Assembly (NCBI GenBank): GCA_963702835.1
Contig: OY969762.1
Span: forward strand, 2,666,001 to 2,730,000
Source of the DNA: JAFGAV01 sp041479055
GTDB lineage: Bacteria; Acidobacteriota; Aminicenantia; Aminicenantales; JAFGAV01
DNA length: 64,000 nucleotides
Direction: 5' to 3'
Of this stretch, positions 51,258 to 59,782 are shown one piece after another. Made by a program: the position numbers and the translations under genes. How positions within the stretch are numbered: the first letter of the stretch is position 1; each line of letters starts with the position of its first letter. The notes beneath the pieces are model-generated. The model had not been told where the DNA came from and did no database searches. It saw only the letters and a list, made by a program, of their open reading frames with translations.

Positions 51258-52820
51258 GTGAACGCCATGCTCATCGTCGCACTGGCCCTGCTGGCCGTTT
51301 CGGCGGCGATCAATTTTTTTATTTTGATCCGCAAGAGCGCTTCGGGCCGGGCCGTTTTCCGGGCCCGGCAGGAAGCCACGGCCGTCATGGAACAGGCCAA
51401 GCAGGAGGCGAACAAAATCACCCGGGAGGCCGAGCTGGGGGCCAAGGAGAAGCTCCTGGCCCAGGAAATGGAGTTCGAGCGCCACACCCGGGACAAACAG
51501 CACAAGCTCAACGAGATGGAGCGGCGGCTCATCAACAAGGAAGAGAACCTGGAGCGCCGCTTTCAGGTGCTGGAACGGAAGGAGAGAGATTTTTCAGGAA
51601 AGGAAAAACGGGTCTTCCAGCAGGAGAAGGAACTGGAGGCCCGGGAGGAGAAGATCAACCAGCTCATCAAAAAAGAAATGGAGGAGCTGGAGCGGATTTC
51701 GGGCCTGACCCAGGAGGAAGCCAAGGGCCTGCTCATCCGCAAGATCGAAGATGAGGCCAAGCTGGAGGCCGGCCAGCGGCTGCGGCAGATCGAGGAGGAC
51801 ACCCGCTCCAAAAGCCAGGCCCTGGCCCGGGAGATCATCAGTCAGGCCATCCAGCGCTCGGCGGCCGAGCACGTGGTGGAGACCACCGTCTCCGTGGCCG
51901 ACCTCCCCTCGGAGGACATGAAGGGACGCATCATCGGCCGCGAGGGCCGCAACATCCGGGCCCTGGAGATGGCCACCGGGGTGGACATCATCGTGGACGA
52001 CACGCCCGAGGCCGTCATCCTGTCCAGCTTCGACCCCATTCGCCGGGAGATGGCCCGCCTGGCCATTGAAAAACTGGTTATCGACGGCCGCATCCATCCG
52101 GCCCGCATCGAGGAAATTGTGGAGACGGTCAAGGCGGAGCTTGAGGAGAAGATCAAGCAGGAGGGCGAAGCGGCGGTCCTTGAGCTCCACATCCAGAACA
52201 TCCATCCCGAGCTCATCAAGCACCTGGGCAAGCTCAAATACCGGACCTCCTACGGCCAGAACGTCCTCCAGCATTCCAAGGAAGTATCCTACCTGGCGGC
52301 CCTCATGGCCCGGGAACTCAAGGCCGATGCCAACATCGCCCTGCGGGCCGGCCTGCTCCATGATATCGGCAAGGCCGTGGACAGAGAGGTGGAGGGCACC
52401 CACACCGAGCTGAGCGTGGAACTGACCCGCAAATACGGTGAATCGGAGGCCGTGGTCCAGGCCATCGCCTCCCACCACCGCGACGTGGACTTCCCCTCCA
52501 TCGAGGCCGTCCTGGTCCAGGCCGCCGACACCCTGTCGGCCGCCCGGCCCGGCGCCCGGCGCGAACTGCTGGAGACCTACATCAAGAGGTTGGAGAAGCT
52601 GGAGGGCATTGCCAACTCTTTCGAGGGCGTGTCCAAGTCCTTTGCCCTGCAAGCCGGCCGCGAGATCCGCATCATCGTCGAGAGCCTGAAGGTCTCCGAC
52701 GACCGGGCGGCCGTTATCGCCAAGGAGATCGCCCAGAAGATCAAGAACGAGATGGAATATCCCGGCCAGATCAAGATTACGGTCATCCGGGAGATGAGGG
52801 CGGTCGAGTATGCCCGGTAG
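51258..52820 (+). CDS. rny: Ribonuclease Y
   Basis: Membrane-anchored endoribonuclease that initiates mRNA decay. 520 aa: one N-terminal membrane helix (MLIVALALLAVSAAINFFIL), a long coiled coil (about 40-190), KH domain (GRIIGREGRNIRALEMATGV, DIIVDDTPEAV), HD domain with the metal pair in AGLLHDIGKAVDRE, and a conserved C-terminus (YPGQIKITVIREMRAVEYAR). I use GTG 51258, correctly spaced after AGGAGGTGA; the GTG at 51249 lies within that ribosome site. The stop overlaps ymdB. Confidence 0.95.
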   Translation: MNAMLIVALALLAVSAAINFFILIRKSASGRAVFRARQEATAVMEQAKQEANKITREAELGAKEKLLAQEMEFERHTRDKQHKLNEMERRLINKEENLERRFQVLERKERDFSGKEKRVFQQEKELEAREEKINQLIKKEMEELERISGLTQEEAKGLLIRKIEDEAKLEAGQRLRQIEEDTRSKSQALAREIISQAIQRSAAEHVVETTVSVADLPSEDMKGRIIGREGRNIRALEMATGVDIIVDDTPEAVILSSFDPIRREMARLAIEKLVIDGRIHPARIEEIVETVKAELEEKIKQEGEAAVLELHIQNIHPELIKHLGKLKYRTSYGQNVLQHSKEVSYLAALMARELKADANIALRAGLLHDIGKAVDREVEGTHTELSVELTRKYGESEAVVQAIASHHRDVDFPSIEAVLVQAADTLSAARPGARRELLETYIKRLEKLEGIANSFEGVSKSFALQAGREIRIIVESLKVSDDRAAVIAKEIAQKIKNEMEYPGQIKITVIREMRAVEYAR

Positions 52821-53613
52821 CGTCCGTCTCCTGTTCCTGGGCGACATCATCGGCCGTCCGGGCCGTCAGGCCCTGGACCGCTTTCTTCCGGGGCTCGTCG
52901 AGAAACACAAACCCTCGCTCATCGTGGCCAATGCGGAGAACGCGGCCGGAGGGTCGGGCTTGACGCCGGATATCGGCCGTGAGCTGCTGGCCCGGCTCGA
53001 CATCCTGACCTCGGGCAATCACATTTGGGACAAGAAGGAAGGATTGGGCTATCTTGACCAGGAGCCGCGGCTGCTGAGGCCGGCTAACTATCCACCCGGC
53101 AGCCCCGGCCGGGGCCACCTCCTCCACACCGACCGCTCGGGCCACAGGGTGGCCGTCATGAACCTGCAAGGCAGGGTGTTCATGGAGCCCATCGATTGTC
53201 CTTTCCGGACGGCCGATGAGCTTGTGGAGCGGCTCCGGGTGGAAACGCCGGTGGTGGTGGTGGACTTCCATGCTGAGGCCACTTCGGAGAAACAGGCCTT
53301 GGGCTGGTATCTGGACGGCCGGGCCTCGGCGGTCATCGGCACCCATACGCATGTGCCCACGGCCGACGAGCATATCCTGCCCGGCGGCACTGCCTATCTC
53401 ACCGACGCGGGCATGGCCGGCGGCTTCAGGTCGGTTATCGGCATGCGCCGGGAGCAGGCCCTGGAGCGCTTCTTGACCTCCATTCCCCAGCGGTTCGAGC
53501 CGGCCAAGGACGGCCTGGTTCTTTCGGCTGTCTTCGTCGAGATCGAGGCCGCCTCGGGCCGGGCGGTGGACATCAAGCGTGAACTCCTGGTCGAGGAGGG
53601 GCATGACGACTGA
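52810..53613 (+). CDS. ymdB: YmdB-family metallophosphodiesterase
   Basis: 267 aa. Metal-binding motifs LFLGDIIGRPGRQALD, ANAENAAGG, TSGNHIWDKKE, VVVDFHAEATSEKQALGW and VIGTHTHVPTADEHILP are those of YmdB, which in Bacillus hydrolyses cyclic nucleotides in vitro and affects biofilm and sporulation genes. The rny-ymdB order is the widespread one. Overlaps at both ends indicate co-translation with rny and xseA. Confidence 0.93.
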   Translation: MPGSVRLLFLGDIIGRPGRQALDRFLPGLVEKHKPSLIVANAENAAGGSGLTPDIGRELLARLDILTSGNHIWDKKEGLGYLDQEPRLLRPANYPPGSPGRGHLLHTDRSGHRVAVMNLQGRVFMEPIDCPFRTADELVERLRVETPVVVVDFHAEATSEKQALGWYLDGRASAVIGTHTHVPTADEHILPGGTAYLTDAGMAGGFRSVIGMRREQALERFLTSIPQRFEPAKDGLVLSAVFVEIEAASGRAVDIKRELLVEEGHDD

Positions 53614-54931
53614 TAAGCCCGCGCCCAGCGACAAGGTCTTCACCGTCTCCCAAGTGACCCAGATGGTCAAAGAGATGCTGGAGGTCGCCTTCCCGGTGCT
53701 GTGGGTCGAGGGCGAGGTGTCCAACTTTCACCGTCATCAGTCCGGCCACCAATACTTCACCCTTAAAGACGAGCGGAGCCAGCTGCGGGCGGTCATGTTC
53801 CGCGGCGAGGCCCGCCAGCTTCGCTTCGACTTGAAGGACGGCTTGCAGGTCGTGTGCCGAGGCCGGCTCAACGTCTATGAACCGCGAGGCGAATACCAGA
53901 TCGTCATCGAGCTGGCGGAGCCCAAGGGCAAGGGCGCCCTGCAACTGGCCTTCGAACAGCTCAAGGAAAAGCTGCGGGCCGAGGGGCTGTTCAATCCCGC
54001 CCATAAGAAAAAACTGCCGCTCCTGCCCAAGACCATCGGCCTGGTCACCTCTCCGCGCGGGGCAGCCATCGTGGACATCATCCGGACCCTCAAGCGCCGG
54101 TTTGCGGCCCTCCATATCCTCCTCTACCCGGTCAAGGTCCAGGGCGAGGGAGCGGCCGAAGAGATTGTCCAGGCCTTGGACTACTTCTCCGGCCGGCCGG
54201 ACGTTGATGTCCTGATCGTGGGCCGGGGCGGCGGTTCGATCGAGGACCTGTGGGCCTTCAACGAGGAAAAAGTGGCGCGGGCCATCTTCCGCTGTCCCAT
54301 CCCGGTCATTTCCGCGGTCGGCCATGAGGTTGATTTCACCATCGCCGACTTCGTGGCCGATGTGCGGGCCTCGACGCCCTCGGCCGCGGCGGAGATGGTC
54401 GTGGAAAAAGAGGCATCCTTCCGGGAGAAAATCGAGAACCTGGCGGCCCACCTCAGGAAGGAACTCCGACTGGTGCTGGTGATACATCAGCAGCGGGTGA
54501 ACCTCCTAACTCAGCACCGGGCCTTCCAAAGCTTTAGCCGGACTCTCCAGAATCTCGAACAGCGCTTGGACGGGCTGGAAACGCGCGCCTGGGACTTCCT
54601 TCGCCGGGAGCAGCAGAAGATCCTGCGGGGCCGCTCCCGCCTTGAGCTGGCCGGGGAGAAGGCCCGCCACGCCGTCGTTTCCCGGTTGCGGGAGCTGCGC
54701 GGCCGCTGGGAACAGCTGGGCACGGCCTTGAACGGGGCCAGCCCGCTGGCCATCCTGAAGAAAGGCTACACCCTCTGCTTCCAGGAAGGCGGCCGGGTCC
54801 TTGTCCGAAGGGTGGAGGATGTCCGGCCCCAGGAAGATCTGACCGTCTCCTTCTATAAAGGAGAATTGACCTGTCGGGTCAAGACCATAGACAGAGCGCG
54901 GCGCATCGAATCCCGCGCGGCGAAGGAGTGA
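53603..54931 (+). CDS. xseA: Exodeoxyribonuclease VII large subunit
   Basis: Nuclease subunit that trims single-stranded DNA. 442 aa: N-terminal OB domain (VLWVEGEVSNFHRHQSGHQY, FTLKD), catalytic domain with KTIGLVTSPRGAAIVDIIRT, VLIVGRGGGSIEDLWAFNEE and VISAVGHEVDFTIADFVADV, then a long coiled-coil arm and the C-terminal NGASPLAILKKGYTL segment. ATG 53603 follows GAGGAGGGG; the longer frame from 53579 lacks a ribosome site. It precedes xseB. Confidence 0.95.
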   Translation: MTTDKPAPSDKVFTVSQVTQMVKEMLEVAFPVLWVEGEVSNFHRHQSGHQYFTLKDERSQLRAVMFRGEARQLRFDLKDGLQVVCRGRLNVYEPRGEYQIVIELAEPKGKGALQLAFEQLKEKLRAEGLFNPAHKKKLPLLPKTIGLVTSPRGAAIVDIIRTLKRRFAALHILLYPVKVQGEGAAEEIVQALDYFSGRPDVDVLIVGRGGGSIEDLWAFNEEKVARAIFRCPIPVISAVGHEVDFTIADFVADVRASTPSAAAEMVVEKEASFREKIENLAAHLRKELRLVLVIHQQRVNLLTQHRAFQSFSRTLQNLEQRLDGLETRAWDFLRREQQKILRGRSRLELAGEKARHAVVSRLRELRGRWEQLGTALNGASPLAILKKGYTLCFQEGGRVLVRRVEDVRPQEDLTVSFYKGELTCRVKTIDRARRIESRAAKE

Positions 54932-54933
54932 CC

Positions 54934-55257
54934 ATGGCCAAGACGGCGAAGAAAGAATCTCCCAGCTTTGAGAAGGCCCTGGCCGACCTGGAGGCCATTG
55001 TGGCCAAACTGGAAAAGGAGGGGTTGTCTCTCAACGAATCCCTGGGCCTCTTTGAGAAGGGCATCAAGCTGGCCCGTTTTCTGCGTGAGGAGCTGGGCCG
55101 GGCCGAGAAGAAGGTGGAGATTCTGCTTAAGGATGAGAGCGGCCAGGTCAAGGCCGAAACCTTCAACCTAGAGGATGAGGACGAGGAGGAAGAAGAGGAC
55201 AAGGACGAGGAAGGCGATAAAGAGCCTTCCGGCGGCGAGGGCGAGCTTCCCTTCTAG
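54934..55257 (+). CDS. xseB: Exodeoxyribonuclease VII small subunit
   Basis: 107 aa. The two-helix core is standard (SFEKALADLEAIVAKLEKEG, LSLNESLGLFEKGIKL), followed by an unusual acidic tail of about 30 residues rich in Glu and Asp. ATG 54934 is 5 bases after GAAGGAG; a GTG two codons upstream is the alternative. It starts 2 bases after the xseA stop. Confidence 0.92.
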   Translation: MAKTAKKESPSFEKALADLEAIVAKLEKEGLSLNESLGLFEKGIKLARFLREELGRAEKKVEILLKDESGQVKAETFNLEDEDEEEEEDKDEEGDKEPSGGEGELPF

Positions 55258-55268
55258 CCGGGTCGAAG

Positions 55269-56126
55269 ATGCGAGTTGAGGACGCGCTCCGGGAGCAGAA
55301 ACAGGCCGTGGACATGGAGCTGGGCCGGCTCCTCGGCAGCCGGGATTCGTTTCTTTTCCAGGCTATGAGACATTCCGTGCTCTCCGGAGGAAAGCGCTTT
55401 CGGCCGCTCCTCTTGCTTTCGTCCGGAGAATGTCTGGGCGCCGAGCGCGCCGTCCTGCTGCCCTTTGCCTGCGCCGTGGAACTCATCCATTGCTATTCGC
55501 TGATCCACGACGACCTGCCAGCCCTGGATAACGACGATTTCCGGCGGGGGCAGCCGGCCTGCCACAAGGTTCACGGCGAGGACATCGCCCTGCTGGCCGG
55601 AGACGGGCTGCTGACCCTGGCCTTTGAAGTGATGGCCGCCGCCCCGCTGCCCGAGGCGCTGGCCGGCCGGCGGGCCCCGGTCATGGCCGAAATCAGCCGT
55701 CGGGCCGGCGCCGAGGGCATGATCGAAGGCCAGGTCCTGGACATCCGGCTGAAGCTCGAGCAGGTTACCGACAAGAAACTCGAGGAGATTATCTTAAAGA
55801 AGACGGCCGGCCTGATCGTCGCCTCGGTCAAGGCCGGGGCCATGCTGGGGCTGGCCTCGGCCGGCCAGCTTCAGGCCATGGAGGAATTCGGCCGGAACAT
55901 CGGACTTGCCTTTCAGGTCCGGGACGATCTCCTGGATTCCAGCCCTGAGTCCGGCCGGAAGCCGGACCCCCGTCCCAACTTCGTCTCCTTCTTCGGCCGC
56001 CACGAGGCCGGGCGGAGACTTCGGTTGTACGTTGAGCAGGGACTCGAGGCTTTGGCCGGAGCCGGCCTCCACTCCGAAGTTTTGGAGCACCTCGGCCGGC
56101 GGCTGCTTGAACCGGGCCAAGGCTGA
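55269..56126 (+). CDS. ispA: Farnesyl/geranylgeranyl diphosphate synthase
   Basis: Condenses isopentenyl with allylic diphosphates. 285 aa trans-prenyltransferase. First aspartate-rich motif DDLPALDNDDFRRG with DDxxxxD spacing, HKVHGEDIALLAGDGLL, EGQVLDI, and second motif FQVRDDLLDSSPES (DDxxD). The region before the first motif (ELIHCYSLIHDD) favours a C15 product but does not prove it. It lies 5 bases before dxs, a common isoprenoid pairing. Confidence 0.93.
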   Translation: MRVEDALREQKQAVDMELGRLLGSRDSFLFQAMRHSVLSGGKRFRPLLLLSSGECLGAERAVLLPFACAVELIHCYSLIHDDLPALDNDDFRRGQPACHKVHGEDIALLAGDGLLTLAFEVMAAAPLPEALAGRRAPVMAEISRRAGAEGMIEGQVLDIRLKLEQVTDKKLEEIILKKTAGLIVASVKAGAMLGLASAGQLQAMEEFGRNIGLAFQVRDDLLDSSPESGRKPDPRPNFVSFFGRHEAGRRLRLYVEQGLEALAGAGLHSEVLEHLGRRLLEPGQG

Positions 56127-56130
56127 ACCC

Positions 56131-58032
56131 ATGGACAAGATCCTGGATAAAATTCACAGCCCGCGCGACCTGAAAGCGCTGTCGCTCCAGAGCCTGGAAA
56201 AGCTGGCCGAAGAGATTCGGGCCCTGATCGTGGAGGTCGTCTCCCGGAACGGCGGCCATCTCTCGGCCAACCTGGGTGTGGTGGAGCTGACCCTGGCCCT
56301 CCACCGGGTCTTCGACGCCCCCCGCGACAAAATCATCTGGGATGTGGGTCATCAGTGTTACACCCACAAAATCATCACCGGCCGCCGGGAGGATTTCCCC
56401 AAGCTGCGGCAGGCCGGCGGGCTGTGCGGATTCCCCTGCCGGGAGGAGAGCGAGTACGATGCCTACAACACCGGCCATGCCTCCACGGCCCTTTCGGCGG
56501 CCCTGGGCATGGCCGTGGGCCGGGACCGGAAAAAAGAAAAATACCATGTGGTGGCGGTGGTAGGGGACGGCAGCCTGACCGGGGGCGTGGCCTGGGAGGC
56601 CCTCAATCAGATCGGCCACATGCGCGAGCCGCTGATCATCGTCCTGAACTACAATGAAATGTCCATTTCGCCCAACGTCGGCGCTCTATCCAAATACCTG
56701 ACCTACATTTCCTCGGGGCAGCACTACCTCCGCATCAAGGACCACGCCAAGCTCCTGCTCAAGTCCATTCCCGGCCTGGGGCCCAGGGTCATCAAATACG
56801 GCCGGGCTTTCGAGGACCTGATCAAGAAGACCTTCTTCCCCGGACTGGTCTTCGAGGAGTTGGGCATCAAGTATGTCGGCCCGGTGCAGGGACACAGCCT
56901 GCCCTCTCTCCTCGAAGTTTTCGAGGAGGCTAAAAGCTACAACGGCCCGGTGCTCGTGCACTGCGTGACTAAGAAAGGCAAAGGCTATCTGCCGGCCCAG
57001 CTCAATCCGGAAAAGTTCCATGGGGCCAGCCCCTTCGACCCGTCCACCGGCGAGCCGAGGTCCAAGGGAGGCCTGCCCACTTACTCTGAAGTGTTCGGCC
57101 GGACCATGATCAAAATCGCCGGACAAGACGACAAGGTGGTGGCCATCACCGCGGCCATGCCCGACGGCACGGGGCTGGGCCGGTTCGGGGAGGCCTTCCC
57201 CGGCCGTTTTTTCGATGTGGGCATCGCTGAGCAGCATGCCGTCAACTTCGCCGCCGGCCTGGCCCTCAGCGGGCTGAAGCCGGTGGTGGCCATCTATTCC
57301 ACCTTTCTGCAGCGGGCCTATGACCAGGTTTTCCACGAGGTCTGCCTCCAAGACCTGCCGGTCGTCTTTGCCCTGGACCGGGCGGGCATCGTTCCCGACG
57401 ACGGCCCGACCCACCAGGGCACCAACGACATCGCCTTCCTGCGGCATCTGCCCAACATCATCCTCATGGCGCCCAAGGACGAGAACGAAATGCAGCACAT
57501 GCTCCAAGCGGCCCTGGGCTACGGCCATCCGACAGCCGTCCGCTTTCCCAAAGGCCGGGGCCTGGGCGTCGAACTCGACGCGAATTTCAAGCCCGTTCCC
57601 CTGGGCCGGGCCGACTTGCTGCGGGAAGGCCGGGACCTTGTCCTGGCCTACGGCAGCATGGTCTGGCCCGCCCTGGCCGCCGCCAAGCGCCTGGCCCGGG
57701 CCGGGTTGAAGCTGGCCGTGGCCGACGCCCGGTTCGCCAAGCCTCTGGACAAAGACCTGATTCTGCGTTTTGCCCGCCCCGGCCGGACGATTATCACCGT
57801 GGAAGAAGGCGTCGTGGCCGGGGGGTTCGGCAGCGCCGTGCGCGAGCTCCTCGACCGGGAAAAACGCTTCGGGGTCAGGATGCTGGAGATCGGGCTTCCG
57901 GACAAGATCTATCCTCTGGGCAAGAGGGATGAGATCCGAAAAATGTTCGGCCTGGATGAGCTGGGACTGGCCAAGAGGATCAAAGAATTCATGCGGCCGT
58001 CGGCCGGACGGAAGAGCAATCCTAAGCTTTAG
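56131..58032 (+). CDS. dxs: 1-deoxy-D-xylulose-5-phosphate synthase
   Basis: First enzyme of the non-mevalonate isoprenoid pathway; joins pyruvate and glyceraldehyde 3-phosphate using thiamine diphosphate. 633 aa. N-terminal pyrimidine-site domain (GHLSANLGVVELTLALHRVF, WDVGHQCYTHKI, VVGDGSLTGGVAWEALN, YNEMSISPNVGALSKYL), then transketolase-like domains (FDVGIAEQHAVNFAAGLALS, DDGPTHQGTNDIAFLR). The usual NDN before EMSIS reads NYN; the metal-binding Asn and Met are kept. ATG 56131 begins at the conserved N-terminus; upstream frame overlaps ispA. Confidence 0.96.
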   Translation: MDKILDKIHSPRDLKALSLQSLEKLAEEIRALIVEVVSRNGGHLSANLGVVELTLALHRVFDAPRDKIIWDVGHQCYTHKIITGRREDFPKLRQAGGLCGFPCREESEYDAYNTGHASTALSAALGMAVGRDRKKEKYHVVAVVGDGSLTGGVAWEALNQIGHMREPLIIVLNYNEMSISPNVGALSKYLTYISSGQHYLRIKDHAKLLLKSIPGLGPRVIKYGRAFEDLIKKTFFPGLVFEELGIKYVGPVQGHSLPSLLEVFEEAKSYNGPVLVHCVTKKGKGYLPAQLNPEKFHGASPFDPSTGEPRSKGGLPTYSEVFGRTMIKIAGQDDKVVAITAAMPDGTGLGRFGEAFPGRFFDVGIAEQHAVNFAAGLALSGLKPVVAIYSTFLQRAYDQVFHEVCLQDLPVVFALDRAGIVPDDGPTHQGTNDIAFLRHLPNIILMAPKDENEMQHMLQAALGYGHPTAVRFPKGRGLGVELDANFKPVPLGRADLLREGRDLVLAYGSMVWPALAAAKRLARAGLKLAVADARFAKPLDKDLILRFARPGRTIITVEEGVVAGGFGSAVRELLDREKRFGVRMLEIGLPDKIYPLGKRDEIRKMFGLDELGLAKRIKEFMRPSAGRKSNPKL

Positions 58033-58056
58033 CTCCATAGATCAGGCGGGCGTGGC

Positions 58057-58857
58057 ATGAACCGCAAAAAAAAAGAGCGGGCAGACGCGGCTTTGGTCCG
58101 CCGGGGGCTGGCCCCTTCCCTGGAGAAAGCTCAGGCGCTCATCCTGGCCGGTCTTGTTTTGAGCCGCGGCCGCCGGGTGGAAAAGCCGGGCCAGACGGTA
58201 GAAGCGGACCAGGAGCTCGAGCTCAAAGAGACTCTGCCTTTTGTCGGCCGGGGAGGGCTTAAGCTGGCCGAGGCCCTGGATGTCTTCAGCCTCCAGGTGG
58301 CCGGCTGGACGGCGGTCGACCTGGGCGCTTCAACCGGAGGGTTCACCGATTGCCTTCTGCAGCGGGGCGTAGGCCGGGTTTATGCCGTGGACGTGGACAT
58401 CCGTCAGCTTGACCAACGTCTAAGGCAGGATCCCCGGGTCAAGGGGGTCCACAAGAACGCCCGCTATCTCACCCGCCTGGATATTCCGGAAGCCGTGGAC
58501 CTCGCCACAGCCGACCTGTCCTTCATATCCATTCTTAAAGTCCTGCCGGCGGTCAAGACGTTCCTGGGGAAGGGCCTGCTCCTGGCCCTGGTCAAGCCTC
58601 AGTTCGAAGCCGGCCGGCGGCAGGTGGGGAAGAAGGGCATCGTCCGCGACCAAGCCGTTCACCAACAGGTCCTGAGGACTGTTGCGGCCGGGGCCGGAGA
58701 ACTGGGCTTTCATCTTCGAGGTTTGATAAAATGTTCCACGGCCGGGAGCCGCGGCAACCGGGAATTCTTCGGCCTGTGGTCGTTGGTTTCCGCCGGCCTG
58801 AACGAGGAAGAGATCGATCATCGAGTCAGGGAGGTGGCCCGGGATGAGAAAGATTAA
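58057..58857 (+). CDS. tlyA: TlyA-family rRNA 2'-O-methyltransferase
   Basis: 266 aa. N-terminal S4 RNA-binding domain (RADAALVRRGLAPSLEKAQA, GLVLSRGRRVEKPGQTVEAD), then an FtsJ-like SAM methyltransferase: VGRGGLKLAEALDVF, VDLGASTGGFTDCLLQRGV, YAVDVDIRQLD, ADLSFISILKVLPAV and ALVKPQFEAGRRQVGKKGIV. TlyA modifies ribosomal RNA in mycobacteria; the hemolysin name is historical. The ATG follows dxs by 24 bases and the end overlaps nadK by 14 bases. Confidence 0.92.
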   Translation: MNRKKKERADAALVRRGLAPSLEKAQALILAGLVLSRGRRVEKPGQTVEADQELELKETLPFVGRGGLKLAEALDVFSLQVAGWTAVDLGASTGGFTDCLLQRGVGRVYAVDVDIRQLDQRLRQDPRVKGVHKNARYLTRLDIPEAVDLATADLSFISILKVLPAVKTFLGKGLLLALVKPQFEAGRRQVGKKGIVRDQAVHQQVLRTVAAGAGELGFHLRGLIKCSTAGSRGNREFFGLWSLVSAGLNEEEIDHRVREVARDEKD

Positions 58858-59692
58858 GCGTGTCGGAATTGTCATCAAGCCCCATGCTCCCCGCATCCGG
58901 GAAATCCTGCTGGACCTGGCCCGCTACTTTGAAAAAAATGGGATAACCGGCCTGTGGGAAGAAGCGGCCGCGGAAAAGCTGGGGCGCGGAGGCGGCTTCC
59001 GCCGCGAGGACTTGCCCGGCCAGGCTGACCTCATCGTGGTCCTGGGCGGCGACGGGACTCTGCTGAGCGTAGCCCATCTGGCGGCGCAGCAGCGGGTTCC
59101 GGTGATGGGCGTCAACCTGGGCAGCCTGGGCTTCCTGGCCGAGGTTCCCCTGAACGAAATGACCCTGGCCTTGGATGCTCTCCTGGCCGGGAACGAGGAT
59201 ATTATCAGCGCCCGCGGGCTGCTGGAGGCCAGGCAGGCGGACAAGATCTTCGTCTGCCTCAACGACGCCGTCATCAACAAGGGAGCGCTGGCCCGGATGA
59301 TCCAGTTGAAGGTCTGGGTGGACGGCCTGGACGTGGCCATCCTGCGGGCGGACGGCCTGGTCATTTCCACCCCGACCGGCTCCACGGCCTACAGCCTTTC
59401 GGCCGGCGGGCCCATCCTCCAGCCGCGCATTCCGGCCATCATCATCACCCCTATCTGTCCCCACACCCTGTCCTTCCGGCCCATGGTTATCTCCTCGGAT
59501 TCCACGGTCAAAGTCCGGCTCCTGGCCGCTGATGAAGAGGTCTACCTCACCCTGGACGGCCAGCGGGGCATGACCCTCAAGAAGAACGATGAGTTCGAGG
59601 TCCGCCGCTCCCCCTACGACCTCCAGCTCATCTCCTCCCCGCAGCGCAACTACTTCAGCCTGCTCAAGGAGAAGCTGGGCTGGGGGGAATAG
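58844..59692 (+). CDS. nadK: NAD kinase
   Basis: Makes NADP from NAD and ATP. 282 aa. GGDGT motif in VVLGGDGTLLSVAHLA, NLGSLGFLAEVP, LNDAVINKG (usually LNE; Asp replaces Glu), DGLVISTPTGSTAYSLSAGG and HTLSFRPMV. Start overlaps tlyA, so the ispA-dxs-tlyA-nadK run is one unit. Confidence 0.95.
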   Translation: MRKIKRVGIVIKPHAPRIREILLDLARYFEKNGITGLWEEAAAEKLGRGGGFRREDLPGQADLIVVLGGDGTLLSVAHLAAQQRVPVMGVNLGSLGFLAEVPLNEMTLALDALLAGNEDIISARGLLEARQADKIFVCLNDAVINKGALARMIQLKVWVDGLDVAILRADGLVISTPTGSTAYSLSAGGPILQPRIPAIIITPICPHTLSFRPMVISSDSTVKVRLLAADEEVYLTLDGQRGMTLKKNDEFEVRRSPYDLQLISSPQRNYFSLLKEKLGWGE

Positions 59693-59738
59693 CCGGGAGT
59701 AATATTTTTAATTTATGGAACACTGATTTCTTTTTTCA

Positions 59739-59768
59739 TTGACAAGTCCCGGCGGCCGAACTTATCAT
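59739..59768 (+). promoter_or_regulatory. Promoter of glgA-trxA
   Basis: TTGACA (59739-59744), 18-base spacer, TATCAT (59763-59768). The glgA ATG lies 14 bases after the -10 box, so the 5' leader would be only about 8 bases. Confidence 0.7.
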
Positions 59769-59782
59769 GAACTTCTCTCGCC